Assembly (NCBI GenBank): GCA_035041965.1
Contig: JAPYMA010000969.1
Coordinates: 1-64,000, forward strand
Direction of reading: 5' to 3'
Source: Anisakis pegreffii
Taxonomy: Eukaryota; Nematoda; Chromadorea; Rhabditida; Anisakidae
Length of the DNA: 64,000 nt
Of this stretch, positions 23,301 through 35,700 are shown piece by piece (the first letter of the stretch is position 1; each line of letters starts with the position of its first letter). The translations under genes and the position numbers were made by a program. Under the pieces are notes generated by a model. That model had not been told where the DNA came from and made no database searches. It saw nothing but the letters and a program-made list of their open reading frames with translations.

Positions 23301-24014
23301 ATTAACAGCATTTGCGAATAACGGTTGATAGAGTTGTTGAAAGACGTCATCGTGGACATTGGATAAATCCAATGACATTTTGAGACTTGGATCATATCTA
23401 TGCGATTTTGATGCACCTCCAACGCTTGGCTGTGGCGTTGATTGTTGTTGAACAACGTTATGCGGTTGCACCGTTGGTAAGTTATTGGCTGTTGTGAAAC
23501 AAAAATTCGTATCAAAACCAAAAGTTGGTTGCGTTGGTGGTTGTGACGATGAAGTGTTGCTGATCGATGACGATAAGATTGGCTTTTTGATTCTATATGT
23601 AGTGGCCGATGTAGTTGGTGTAACATTACCCGATTGACTTGCACTGTTATTAGTGCCACTATTACCTTTTAGTTGATTAAAATAACCAACTTCTTTACCG
23701 TTAAGACTCGATGCCTTACGACGACAAAGGATCATACGCCGACCAGATGTATCCAATCGATTCAGATAATTCGGCGATAATTGAGAGTAATTATTTGTTG
23801 GTATTTTTTGCGACTGCTGTTGTTGTGATGATTGAATAGGTTTCTTCAAAATGGGTGTTACTCGAATATATTTTGACGAGTTTGTAGTGGCTTTATTCAA
23901 TATGGATGGATTTTGACGAATTATTCGAGTTGTTAATGGTATTAATGACGATAGATTACCATTCTTCATTGACTCTCTCTGTACTCCTCCTCCATAACGA
24001 TAATTCATATTCAT
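20307..24014 (-). CDS. Unrecognised large, mostly disordered protein
   Basis: Predicted minus-strand exons 24014-23298, 22537-22448, 22293-22149, 22033-20400 and 20360-20307 join in phase to about 879 aa. I do not recognise the family. Residues 1-225 are rich in Ser, Thr, Asn, Gln and Pro with basic stretches (for example GRRMILCRRK). The most structured-looking part, about residues 222-290, spans the exon 1-3 junctions and includes QQLYQPLFANAVNA, then LELHVYACRSHDRCPSLL, then VDEIRVFTGREH. It is followed by a long acidic, Ser/Asn/Asp-rich tail with one basic patch (NRRRFWRSMSNRS). A 20-residue unit containing RTVINASS is tandemly repeated near residues 353-392. The ATG directly follows TTCTAG, a possible trans-splice or internal acceptor, so more upstream exons are possible. 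The last 17-codon exon and the exact 22149/22033 junction are the least certain parts. A nuclear or regulatory role would be a guess. Confidence 0.65.
21790..21920 (-). repeat. 60-bp tandem coding repeat (20 aa)
   Basis: Two copies of a 60-bp unit in the minus-strand gene, seen as GCATTAATAAC at 21823 and again at 21883. It encodes two successive versions of an ASSRTVINASS-type peptide. The frame is preserved, so it lengthens a disordered segment rather than breaking it. Confidence 0.85.
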
Positions 24015-25164
24015 CTAGAATTTTGCAATTATAATATTTTGTGAGTCATGTTCTTATGTGGAACGCTTCAGAGTTGCATTAGCCCAACACTTCTGTTCAT
24101 TTCTCGATGCATAACATTACGTTCATAACTGAATTATATCTCTTATAAACTACACTAAAAAAAGAAACGCAGCTGATGAAGAATTCACAGTTCATTTCAT
24201 TCATTTCAAACAAGTTCAAAATAAAAGCTCTCAATATTTTTGTCCAAATAAGACATCGTAAAATGTCTTGCCAAGATGTTGAACATAGTAACATTGAACT
24301 GCGAACATGGTAACATTCCGATCACGCAACAAACTGAATGTTATTTTGTGATGAATTTCGATTTTAACCGAGCAGCCTGCCTGCAATATCTAAAAGAACG
24401 ATGCTGAGCAAAGAAATCAATTGGTTTCCAGTATTTCTCCTAAACCTGGAATCTTGCTGACGGTTTTGCTTAAAACGTCCGATTTCCTATGGGGTCTGAG
24501 TTCATTATCTTTCAGCCAGCTTCATCACAAATGTCCGATTTACATCACCGCATTTATACTTATGAATATCTATGGATGTTTTCGCCATCATCATGTGCAG
24601 CTAATGCGAACGTTAACACGAACGAGAATACAATTCTAGCGAATTCGATCAATAAATTTTGACGGGCAACGCTACACTGAAAGCACATAATCACCCTGAC
24701 AGAAGTATATCACGATACCACAATAAAATCAAAAAAATGGTGTTCAGCACCGTCAAAGAACTGATTCAGTACGAAAACAACCGAACGGAACGATCAGATG
24801 AGTTAGTGATAAGGTAATCGATACCACACACAATTCCATTAAAGGAGATGGCAGAAGAAATTCCCAAAGAAACAGCACAGCAAAGGCTCACCATTGCGAT
24901 TGAGCACATATTGACAACATAGTTGTACAGTGAAGGTGGTCTCGAAACGATCCATTCGGCCTCAACAGCGTTATGAGAGTTCTTCATTCAACAATAACAG
25001 TGCAGAATATTTTCATTTTTACTGAATGCTCATCGAAAACATAGTACAGATTACAAGGAATAACGTCGTCTGGAATAAAAAGTGGGTGCATAATAAGAAT
25101 TTTAACATCAGTGGTTAGCTGCTCGTCTGTACTTGAACTTTGGGAAGTAAAAAAAACGAGAAGG
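24015..25164. other. Upstream flank of the minus-strand gene
   Basis: Intergenic between divergently transcribed genes. No exon could be supported on either strand. Promoters for the gene starting at 24014 (-) and the one at 26296 (+) are expected somewhere in this 2.3-kb interval, but no specific element was recognised. Confidence 0.35.
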
Positions 25165-25690
25165 AATAAGGAATAATTGAAATTCTCTCAGGACTGAGAG
25201 AAAAGATTAAGAAGAAAGATGTGTATCATCTTGCGGCAGAGATCCAGTAGTTTTCAAAAATGCAATCAACTTTGACATCAATTGTCCAGTTATGAGACTT
25301 ATGCCACTTGGCGTGATCAGTGGTAATGTTTAATATTCACAATTGGTATATTTATTGAAGTAATTGAAATTCTGTGTTGGAAGGAAAAAATTGGGAAGAA
25401 AAATTAGCACATCTTTGGAAAATACTGATTCTCGGCTACAAGGTGATGTATATCTTTCTTCCTAATCATTTCTCCCAGGACAAAGAGAATTTCAATTCTT
25501 TCAGTATATATGCCAATTGTGCCTATTGAACACCATCACTGATCACGCCAAGTGCCATAACTCTCATAAGTTAATAATTGGTGTCAAAATCTAATGCAGA
25601 TTTCCGGGGTACTCAGTTTCGGCTACAAGATGCTAGATATCATGGCTAAGAATTTTCCCTGTCAAGGTATCAATTTCAATTATTTCTTGA
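25165..25690. repeat. Fold-back (long inverted) repeat
   Basis: The left half (about 25165-25425) and the right half (about 25430-25690) are imperfect inverted copies over about 250 bp each. Paired landmarks include GGCGTGATCAGTG at the left and its complement CACTGATCACGCC at the right, and ATAATTGAAATT near both outer ends. Each arm also contains two diverged copies of a block with AATTGAAATTCT followed by GAAGAAAGAT. No coding capacity. A non-autonomous fold-back or MITE-type element is likely. Confidence 0.75.
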
Positions 25691-26220
25691 ATTTTTGCAC
25701 TTTAATTGGAACGGATAATCTCGAGTATATGCTTCCTGATGTCTAATCTATACACCACATTTTATTCTTCTGAATCAGCACTATAGAACGATACATAAAT
25801 CACCCGAATTTATCCCCGCTTAATGGATAAGAAATTCACTTTTCTGAACATCCAAGACATAAAGATGTGAGTTTCGTCTCTTGGCGAACTGTTACTCCAT
25901 TCGTACCGTGTGATTGACCACAAAAGTTCATAATGGTTCATGAACGCGCGAATTTTCATGGTTCCGAAATTTCCAATAAGTGTGCTGAATTTTAAAGATT
26001 TATTCTATTAATGATTAATAGTAAGATTCTATTTATGTTTGTGACAGAGGGGTGTTTATGATGCACCGAAGTGGAATTTTTGCATAAAACTGGAGAAATT
26101 TTGTTGAGTTCTTACACGCTGTTTATTGGTTGTTTGCGTTGTTTACGAGGTGCTTCAGTTGTTGTTTTTGGCTGTAGCAATCAGCATTTCCCGTAATAAT
26201 GACTCTCTAATTACTGCCAA
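25691..26220. other. Proximal upstream region of the NNF1-like gene
   Basis: AT-rich with no supported gene. It presumably carries the promoter of the gene starting at 26296, but no motif is assigned. Confidence 0.35.
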
Positions 26221-26295
26221 TTGAGTGTTGTAAATTTTTATGGTTTTTATTCGTATAGGTTTTTTATTCATAGTTTTCAGTGCAATACCGCAACG

Positions 26296-27982
26296 ATGGA
26301 CCGTGAAATGCATCGGGAACAACTCATTTCTGTGGTTGAAAAGGTTTTGAAACGGTTAACCGCCCAAGTGATGACTCCTAAAAATGTGTCGTCTGTAATT
26401 CGTAAAGCTGTTGGTCGAAAGGTTATCATTTATTTAGCAATGTGATCAATGCTTTCAAATATGCTTTCAGGATTATAATAATTTCAAAAAGTCTGTTCAG
26501 TATTTCAGATTTATTCTATCAAAGCTTAAGATTCACTGACTGTGTACATAAATTGATGACTAAATTCTATCAGGCAGACCGAGATAGGCTGGAAAATGCG
26601 GTGACTAAAACGAACGAAGAGTTTACGAACACTGCAATCGAAGAAGTCCAAGAGTTGATCGGTGAACACGATGTACTCAATTTATTAGTTGGATCTGATT
26701 TGTTATGTTTATCATCATTGCCGGCGGAATGTTATAGAGCTGATCACGACTAATTCTCCTAGTTATTTCTCGCGTTTCTTCTCCATACCCCATCCTACCT
26801 TCTAACGATACACACCTCCTATTTCACAAAGAAGCGTCTGGTCAGTCTTTTCAACCTTCCTGAGTATCATTCTGATGTTAATATAGTCAGTGTGTCGTTT
26901 TCCTAAGGGTAGAACATGTGAGGAACTTTGATGTGATACTCGTAGGAAGTACGATTGTGTGTTCTAGAGCAGTGCTCCTAACGCTCGATGCTCCATTACC
27001 CTTTTGATGGTGCGGCAGCCCGTCATTACTCCCTCCCGCTACAATAATTTACTATTTCCGCGCGTAACGTCAGAACTAACTTCCCGATCCCCTCCATTCC
27101 ACCCATGGGGCCCCTATTAAAGAGGATATAATGGATTAATTTCTGTTTCTGAAAATCATTTCAATTCTAAAACTTTACTTATGTTTGTTGTATGATCATC
27201 CAAACTCGCATCAGAATTTTCATCTAAACTTGCGAGAACCTGAGTGCGTATTTTATTTCGTAGGTTGTTCGGTTTTTGAAGTCTTTGCGATGATTGATTT
27301 GCAGGTGGAAGCAAGAGTCGGTGAATTGATCGAATTGTGCAAAAACACTGATCCCAACGCGAAAGGTCGAGTTAAACTGCTTTAACTTCTCTATCAGTTG
27401 TCACCATATATGCGATAATTTTTGCAGCGTTGCCCTTTGTTTTTGAGGACTGAAAGTTTTTCTCTCTCAAAATTGCTTAGTTCCCGGAATTTTTTGGTTT
27501 GTTCGTAAGTTATCAATCTGTTGATCTTTAAACAGTTTGAGACTTTAGAAATTATAAGGATTTATATTGCTCTTTTATTGTCGTTATAAGAAGGAACTGC
27601 TGTTCAGCTCTAGATTTGCGTAAGATTACATATTGGCATTCAACAAAATAATTTTTTCAGGATGGCGACCCACACGAAGACCTGAACTCGATGTTCTTGG
27701 CCATACGAGAATAACACTGCAGAATCATGTGGAGCGTTTAGAGGAGATCAAGCAGGATTACGTTTCGCAGTTAGAAGTTAGTTGTTTGCATTGTTTGATG
27801 TTTTGGACAGTCTGGAATTTTGTAGTGCGATTCGATGGAATCTGAACTGAAACGTTTGCTTTGTAATAACGCATTGATTTTTTGAGGAGAAGAAAAGATA
27901 TTGTGAGCAGTTGAAAGAACAAATCAAGGAATTAGACGATGGATCACTGTTCGCATCCAAAGTAGATGGTTTTCAGCTTTGA
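26296..27982 (+). CDS. kbp-1: NNF1/PMF1-family kinetochore protein (MIS12 complex)
   Basis: Predicted exons 26296-26401, 26509-26687, 27305-27365, 27661-27776 and 27887-27982 join in phase to 185 aa. NNF1 (PMF1 in mammals, KBP-1 in C. elegans) is a coiled-coil subunit of the MIS12 complex, which links centromeric chromatin to the KNL1/NDC80 microtubule-binding machinery. Landmarks matching the family are an early helix, then LRFTDC, the helix ending EEVQELI, a conserved GWRPTRRPELDVLG (compare the WRPSG block of PMF1), and a C-terminal coiled coil (HVERLEEIKQDYVSQLEEKK...). The ATG lies 15 bases after a TTTTCAG acceptor at 26280. The exon 1 donor used here (GTAAAG at 26402) is chosen because it keeps phase. 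A donor at 26422 would not. It ends about 1.75 kb before ecps-1, too far for a typical operon. Confidence 0.75.
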
Positions 27983-29704
27983 TATTTCGTCATTTGTTTT
28001 TCGTTTTTTTGCATTTAATCGTTCACTCCAACATTCATTGTATCTATAATTCACTGATGTAAATTTAACTTGAACTTTGTCATTTGCTACTTGGAAAATG
28101 TTATTTGTCTGAAAGGTTGTTGTTATTATGAATGACCAATTTTGTGTATAAACCCTTAGATAAATTAGTGAATAGGTGAACTTATTTTCGATGAGTTTTC
28201 AAACGATTGGCCATGAAACTTAGAATTTTGAGAGTTTTGAAATTCAAATGAGGTTTCGCTGCTTTTTGTGATATAATTAAAGAAATTTTATTTCTTAACT
28301 AGATTACAGTGGTTCTTCAGATATTTTGTACATAAATGATGTTTCACCTCTTGTTACCGACTGAACTGTTTCGATTTATATTTTAATCACTGTCGATCTG
28401 GATTCTTTATCTGTATAATTAATGTTCACTCACTATCAGTTATTTTCATTCGTATTTTAACTTCATTACGATTTTGTTATGCGTTCGTGATTTATGCATT
28501 TATTTGAATAAAAAACAGTAAACATTTGTATAAAAACATTTATAAAATAGTTAACACAAATATGCAATGTCATGCAATCATACAGTTTAAGGTGAATATT
28601 GCGGTGATGCATCTGTAATTTTGTTTCTTTTATTTGCTCTGCGCACGTAATTAAAGCATAATAGAATAACATTATGATGACCAATTCCCAATCCATTTGC
28701 AAAATTCAGACGTTGATGATTTTTGATGAAAATTATAGCCGATAGAATTTAACAGATGAATGTCCTCCGGTAAGATCGTCTTAGCTTTTCTTCGTACGAA
28801 TTCACGCGACACATGAATTCTTGTGAAGAAAAGGCCGTGACTGTCTTCGGGTGTCGTGTGAATTCTTCTGTGAAGAGCAAAAAACGAGCAAATACTAATA
28901 TCCAAGAATATAAAAAACTTTTAAAACACGTAATTTTTTGTGAAGGATGTTTTTTGCTAAGTGGTTTTCGTAGTTGCGATAATTAAGCAACACGACACCA
29001 CTTGCTTGGATCGATGAAGGCTGATTTGTAAAATTAAACTGTATTCAGAAGATGTTTTTGAAACATAAAATCGTTGTAGAGCGGACAGAATCAATAAAGT
29101 ACGTGAAAGAGTTCGAGGAGAGTGTGTCTTTTGTGAAAAAAATCACTTCATGAAGCCATTCTTCAGTAGTCGTTTTTGGCTGCTTGTTAAACTGAGGAGT
29201 TGTTTTCTTGGTTTGGTTCACAAAAATTAGCACTCAGGAGATATGCAGACGGCTTGGGCATTGTGGCACTTTAGCTCATTGCATGCATTAATGCTAATAA
29301 ACGAATCACCTCCCAGAGGATGCGCTCGAGATGTGATGATGACTCTGTTATGTATTTCTGCATAATTTAGAACCTTAACTGGTTCGCGCAGTATTACTTG
29401 CATACTATTATTTGTTGCTTGAAATAATACACTCGCTATGAAATATCCCGATTTATGAGGTGCTTGATGATATTAGGTGAATCAGAAGGTTAAGATTATG
29501 TTGTTGACGGTGGCATAACGCCGAAAATCAGCATAATATTTCTGACTGCACAGGTAATCTTTAGTCAGCAACGTAACCTCAGTGTTCTGATTAGTACGAT
29601 GATGAGAAAATCGAGATTACGGTAATTGCGTAATTACGGTAATCGGTAATTACAGTAAACATTACGGTAATCGCGCTTTTTCATGCTTAATTATCGCCTT
29701 TCAG
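27983..29704. other. Intergenic region before ecps-1
   Basis: About 1.7 kb with only short, unsupported open frames on both strands. It should include the 3' UTR of the NNF1-like gene and the promoter of ecps-1. Near 29615-29680 is a cluster of GGTAAT/TTACGG motifs forming short internal repeats. Confidence 0.4.
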
Positions 29705-29732
29705 GCGTGTTTATCGAAGCGGTGCATCCAAA
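29705..29732 (+). promoter_or_regulatory. Putative trans-splice acceptor and leader of ecps-1
   Basis: CCTTTCAG ends at 29704, 28 bases before the ATG, with no coding exon visible upstream. This is the expected layout for a spliced-leader acceptor, although a cis-acceptor of a non-coding first exon is equally possible. Confidence 0.45.
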
Positions 29733-32700
29733 ATGACTAGCAACGAGGCTGAAGCGAATTTGCAACGTTAGTGAATTTATTTGCACTTCAAAAACGCTGT
29801 CTGTCACTGTAACGATTTGCTATGAACTCGGATTATGACCTCCTTGAGTCCAGCTGATTTAACTTGAACCTTTTCCAAACCCTGCTGGAAGGCTCTTAGG
29901 AAAGCGTGAGCAACATTCATTGGAGTTCTGGAGAACCCGGGCTCAAATATTGAATGCGTACGCGAAAAGAGGAAATCTTGATTGTCGAAATCGCAAATTT
30001 GCTGACCTTTAGATTGATTTGGGGAACGTCAAACATATCACTTAGCAAAATTGAATGATAAATCTGGAGTGATGAATATTTCCGGTGATTTTAATGTAGC
30101 GTAATGTTTTGGTATCATTCGCGTAATCTTACTCTTTCAGTTGAACGTCTCTTCTTGCGTTTAGCGTCAATAAATGATGACTCGAAATTGGAGCAGTTCG
30201 CATGTTCATCGTTAATGCAAATTATCGAAACGATGTCATCTGGAAGTGAGACTCTTCGTTCGAAGGTCGAATTTATCTTTCATTTATTACTCTCTTCATC
30301 TGACGCTATTCAGTACCTTTTTACTTCAATTTAATTTTTGAATTGGTATTTTTCAAAATATCTTTGAACCGTTTGACTTTGCAGGGTATTGAACTTTTGA
30401 GTCATTTCAATCGGCGTATCAAAAGCAATTCGACCATCGCATTACCATTCAATCAGCTTGTTACGTACCTTAGTTCAGATCTGGCGACTAGAAATATTAT
30501 TGCTACGGTGTGTTTTTCTGATTCGCTACAATACTATCATTATACTATTTCAATATCCCAATTTGAATCTTTTGAAATTGTGCAGAAATTCACTCAGCCT
30601 TGTTGGAAGATTCAATTTTAGTTTGAAGGTTCAATTCAATTTGAACAAGGCGAATACTGATATGTAAGTATTATATAAGGATGTTATATAGACCAAATCC
30701 GATTACGTCAAGAAGTAGTGTTAACATTTGTTTAAATAGATTTCATATTTAGTTGTAATATTGGATATCAGTTTCGATTGCAACGTAAAACTCATCCATT
30801 CCGCAAACTACTACCTATATAACTCGATAATAAATCGTTAAGGTGTTAAAAAATAATGATTTTAGAATTTAACGATGGTATATCTGAGAATGGCCGTACA
30901 TCGGCTGAAGAAAGATGAACAACTGAAAGTGTTACCGTCATTGTTGAACGCGTTGAAAGCGAATCTCTCAGACAAGAACGTTGTCGATCAGTCAGTTGCA
31001 TACAGTCTATGCCCATTTCCTTATTTTAGTAATGTTTTTCATGAGCGTTTCTACCAGTTCCTCTCGAAGTATATGCATCAAAACTGTGTGTTTTATCTTA
31101 TATTATTAAAATGGAAAACCGAGATGAAAATCTTTTTATTTTGAAATGAATTATCAAGGAGGTCAGTTGAAAATGACGCGAACAAATTGCGTTATCATGA
31201 AGGCGCTGCCAAAGCGAACAGTTTGAAAAGCGCATATCTGTTTTACGGGGAACATTATCTGTTCGAAACAAGTTTTAGAATGTATTAGATTACTTTACTG
31301 TACACTACTCTAAGAGAATGTTTCCCGGTGTAGCGTTGCTGAATCGTTTTGATGTGTTGTCACTTTCAGAATAATTCTGTTGACTACCGGTGGCTGGTTG
31401 CGATTAGCAGAAATGAATGCCGAGAAATGGCCTGATCTCAGTGAACTGAATGACCCTTCGATCCGTTCTGCAGTCCTCAAATTCTTCTCCGATATTCTCG
31501 CATTCCCATATCCAGTGTGAGTTTTCAGTGAAATAATTTGGACGTGATACTTTTTGCGTTTGAGTGAAAAGAGATTTTCGAGCGGTTGTCAGACATTAAT
31601 ATTCATGCTTTGCAGTGGTGATTTAGCGACATTCGTAACGAGAGTGGAAGCAACTCGTATGGTCAATTTGAGTTGTATATCAATCAGCACTTACTTAAAG
31701 ATCGCTAAGGACCTTTTTGTGGCAACATCATTGTCCATCACTGATGTAAGTTCTCCGGTTTTGTATCGAGTCATAATGTGTTTAAGTTCTCAGCTTTGAA
31801 ATGGGAAAATTTTCAGTCAAAAAGGAAAACTCAGTTTGTTCAGAATGACAGAGAGCAGTGGTAATTTCAGGTGAAAGTGGCCGTTTTGAAAGTGTTATCG
31901 TCGAAGTATTTCACCGATAAGGATTGTTTGCCGTTGCTGCCGTTGGGTCTGGCGAACGGCTGCAATGAAGTGGAATTCGCGGCGGATTCGTGCATGAAAA
32001 GAATTGATCAGTCGGAAACTCTGAAAGATAGAGGAGTCATCAATAAACTGTTCACACTGTATTTGGGCAATCCGTCGAAGGTTAGTTTAAAAATGCAACG
32101 AAGTGACCGTATGGAATAGTAGTGGAAATGAATTTTCCCACTGAATCATTTGAGAAATTCATGCAAATGAGATAGTGTATTGATTGCATGATTTGAATTG
32201 ATGGTAAATGGATGCTGAAGGCTGATTTTAGGATTTGCCACAAGATGATCGAATACCGTGTGCATCAGTGACACTGAAACTGCGTATTGTACCGCTGTTA
32301 TTACGATCTGAGATTGCATCAAGCATGTTCCCTTTCAACATCAAGGTTTGTCGTTGACATTGATTGCGTATTAATACATCCTTAGGTGTTGCCATCATTT
32401 ATTGGTATTTTACACAAATTCATGCAAAAATTATTCTGAGAGGTCAGCTCGATTGCAGTACGACGTTGTGGGCAGAATTTTGAACGGCGTAATCGTTTAG
32501 TGATCAGTTTTGGAAGATGAACTGCTTATGACGTTGTTTTGAGTATTTTCATGAATTAATCCATCACAACAAATTTTATCAATTGCAACTATGTGGTGTA
32601 TTAAAATGATTCTCCGAAGTTTCAATTTTCGAATCAATTCTCAAGTTTTGGAGTGATTCCGCAGTGTCAGTGTCAACTTTTGAGTTAGGTTGCGTTCGAT

Positions 32701-35700
32701 GGTTTGTTTGGTGGCGATGAAGCATACCCTAAACCACAAAAACTTCAACAATTATCTGCTGAATTTCTGCTTCAAGTAATCAAAAAATTTGCACCAAATT
32801 CTATGGCCACATTCGGACCAATTATATTCTCATCTTTACGCAAGCTTATCGACAATTGTGAGGTTATTCTTTTCGATTCTTACTGTATTTTTTGACATTT
32901 GCGATAGGATATCGTCAGATTTTTGTGTTATCCAAATTTTGTGTCAAAATAAAATAAGTCATTTTGTGTTTACAAAGTATTGAAAACAATCATTGCAAAG
33001 TGCTAAGATGTCGTTTCATTGCAGTATACGAATGTCGTTTCAACGGCGTATCAGTGCTTTGGTCTGATTGGTCAAAATGTACCAAAATTGATCATTAAAG
33101 ATATGGCTCTTGTTCAAGAAACATTCAATGCCATTCCGAAGGTTCCTTTTCTCAGACTTTGTAATATGCTTGAAACAGTAATTGGAGAGTATAACAATGA
33201 CGATAATAGTAGTACTGATGTAATAATATGGGTGATGATGACGATTATAAGAGTATATCATAGAAACAGTAGTATGATTTGTATTTATAATTATATCATG
33301 GAAAGATTCTTTATAATTATTGTTGAAGGCACCAGATGATATAGCCGCAGCCATAATCGATTGCTTGATATCATGGTTACCGATATTTTGTACGCTGAAT
33401 GATGCAGCAAATATAGGCGTATTGCAAACGTTGATATCGTCTTACATACAACATGTGGGTGTTGTTGTTGATTGTCTTTGTTGATTGGTGTGATCCGAGC
33501 TATGGAATGAGTTGTTCGATAGAAAAGTAATGATGTGGAAAGGTTTGGAATATTGCTTGATAACAATTTGTTTGAAGGAGTCACCGAAATGTCGATTGGT
33601 CGCGTTGAAATATGTTGAGGCGTTAGTTAAATCGCCGGCTGTTGAATTTCGTTGGATGTTGTGTCAGGCGTGTGGAGATGCGTTGGTTTTTTAGATATTG
33701 CTTTTGTCGTTTCTATTAGTGCAATCGTTGTGAGAGAGCGGTGAACATTTAAATGCTTCTTTGATGAAATTCATCAGAAAACGTTGCGGTGTTGTGTAAG
33801 GAAGTGACGTCGTAATTGTCGACATTTTTAGACATTTTTAGCCGTCGTTTTGTTCTAAATATAAATATTCAACTGTATGCTTAAGATTAGGTTTTTTGCA
33901 ATGACGATATGAAATTGTTATGTGAATAAACTTGAAATATTTACAGACGAGATGAAATTCGTCGTGAAGCGCGTCGGCTTTTGGAACTTTCCATATCTGA
34001 TCGAAAATTTATGCCTGATTTCGAGGTTCCGATTGATTCATTCTCTTGTTTTTAAACAATTTTCTCACATCGCATGCTTGCTTTCAGTTTTAAAATCCGA
34101 GCAGATGCTTCTCTAAATTGAACATTCATTCTATCTTCCAATTGAAGGATATGGCCGAGTATCTACATAAGAAATTGAAATTGGATATGGAAACAACGAC
34201 TGAATTAGCGGAACGTGATGCATCTGAGATGGCGAAAAAGAAAAAAGAATTGTTCCATGATGATGTTTATATTATTGTGAGTTGTTGTAGAAGTGTTTCT
34301 CCTTCCTCATAAAATATTCAACAGTTTTTTTAAGATTTCTGATTTTTATTATAATTTTGGCAGTGTTCTCAGTAATTGAATGAGAATATTGCAGTCGGCC
34401 GAGTATATATTCGCGTGTGCGCGTGTTGCATCGGGGCATTCGGCTGTGTTGCGTTCGGAAACTGATGATTCTTCAGCACAATTATTCCCGGATATTTCTG
34501 CGTTTCTTAAAAGTATTATCGCAAAACGTCCCGAAGCGATCGATGCTATAATGGACATTGTCTTGCAAGCCATTCAAACGAATCCATGTAGGTGTTTGGA
34601 TTTTGAACTTTTCTTGGATATTTCATGTTTTGGCATATCGCTGAGAGATGAAATATTATTGTATTATTTATTCATGATAGATGGTCAATTCACGTGTTGT
34701 ATCATCAATTTTGATTTGCAGTGATTCATTTATTCGATATTGCAATTTTATTGCTCTATTGTAACGGTGCATCGGTTAAGGAGACATCGCGGGGACGGGT
34801 TGGTTTCTTTGCTGAGTTATTTCAATGAGTTCTTTCATTATTATCGTCAACATTCATTCATCTGTAACTCGAGTTGTGATCTCACAATCAATTCGTTTTC
34901 TGTTGTTGCGATATATTCGCCAGTTCCTTCATTCAGTTCTAGCCAAATTTCTTTTAGTAATCTGTAATTGACTATTTATAGATGTGATTAATGTGGTTCA
35001 TAATTTGAAGCGTTAAATAAAGAGATAGTTTACAGGTGCTAGAGGTATTGAAGCAATACTTGTCGTCATCAGCACGTTTGAGTATTTGCTCGATGGTGGC
35101 ACATATGTTCGTGATTTTGTTGAGTGAAAGGGAACGAAGTGATACTCTCAAGGAATATATGAATACACTTCAAAATAATTCGGTTTGAGTCATTTCACGT
35201 TTTCGTTATGATGACAGAAATGGTCGTTAAGATCACTGAAATGAAATATGTTTTATCAGCAAGAACTGATCAGTGACATATTTATGACTGATTACATTTT
35301 GGTGGCTTATGTGAAGAGTAGAAATATTCGGTGGAAAAGGGTGAAAAGTAAAAATTATTGTTCAGCACCAATTTCGTTTCATATCATCGTTAAATGTTTA
35401 AAAAATTTTCTGTTATCGAAAAATACAATTAAGTGATTTGAAGTGTGAAAGTTTTGTTGAGTTTTGAATGCGTGACAATGAATGTAATGATTATTTGAGA
35501 ATATACTGCCGAGCACAATATGGGTATGTGCTTATATGACGTGTGTTGATGGATCGGGAACGAATGACATCGATTATGTGAACAGAATACAACAACAATT
35601 GATGAGGGTCGTGGAGGATCATTTGGCACAGCCAAACACTCTTCTCGAATTCAGTTGTGCGGCTTTGTGTGAATCTCTTAGGAGATCTTCAGTCGTTATC

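Noticed and set aside
23216..23659. 147-codon frame with His/Arg-rich sequence
   Set aside because: It is an out-of-frame shadow of the first exon of the orphan gene, whose phase is supported by the GTATGT donor and the next exon.
33040..33584. Overlapping minus-strand open frames of about 100 codons
   Set aside because: They lie opposite ecps-1 exons and lack domains.
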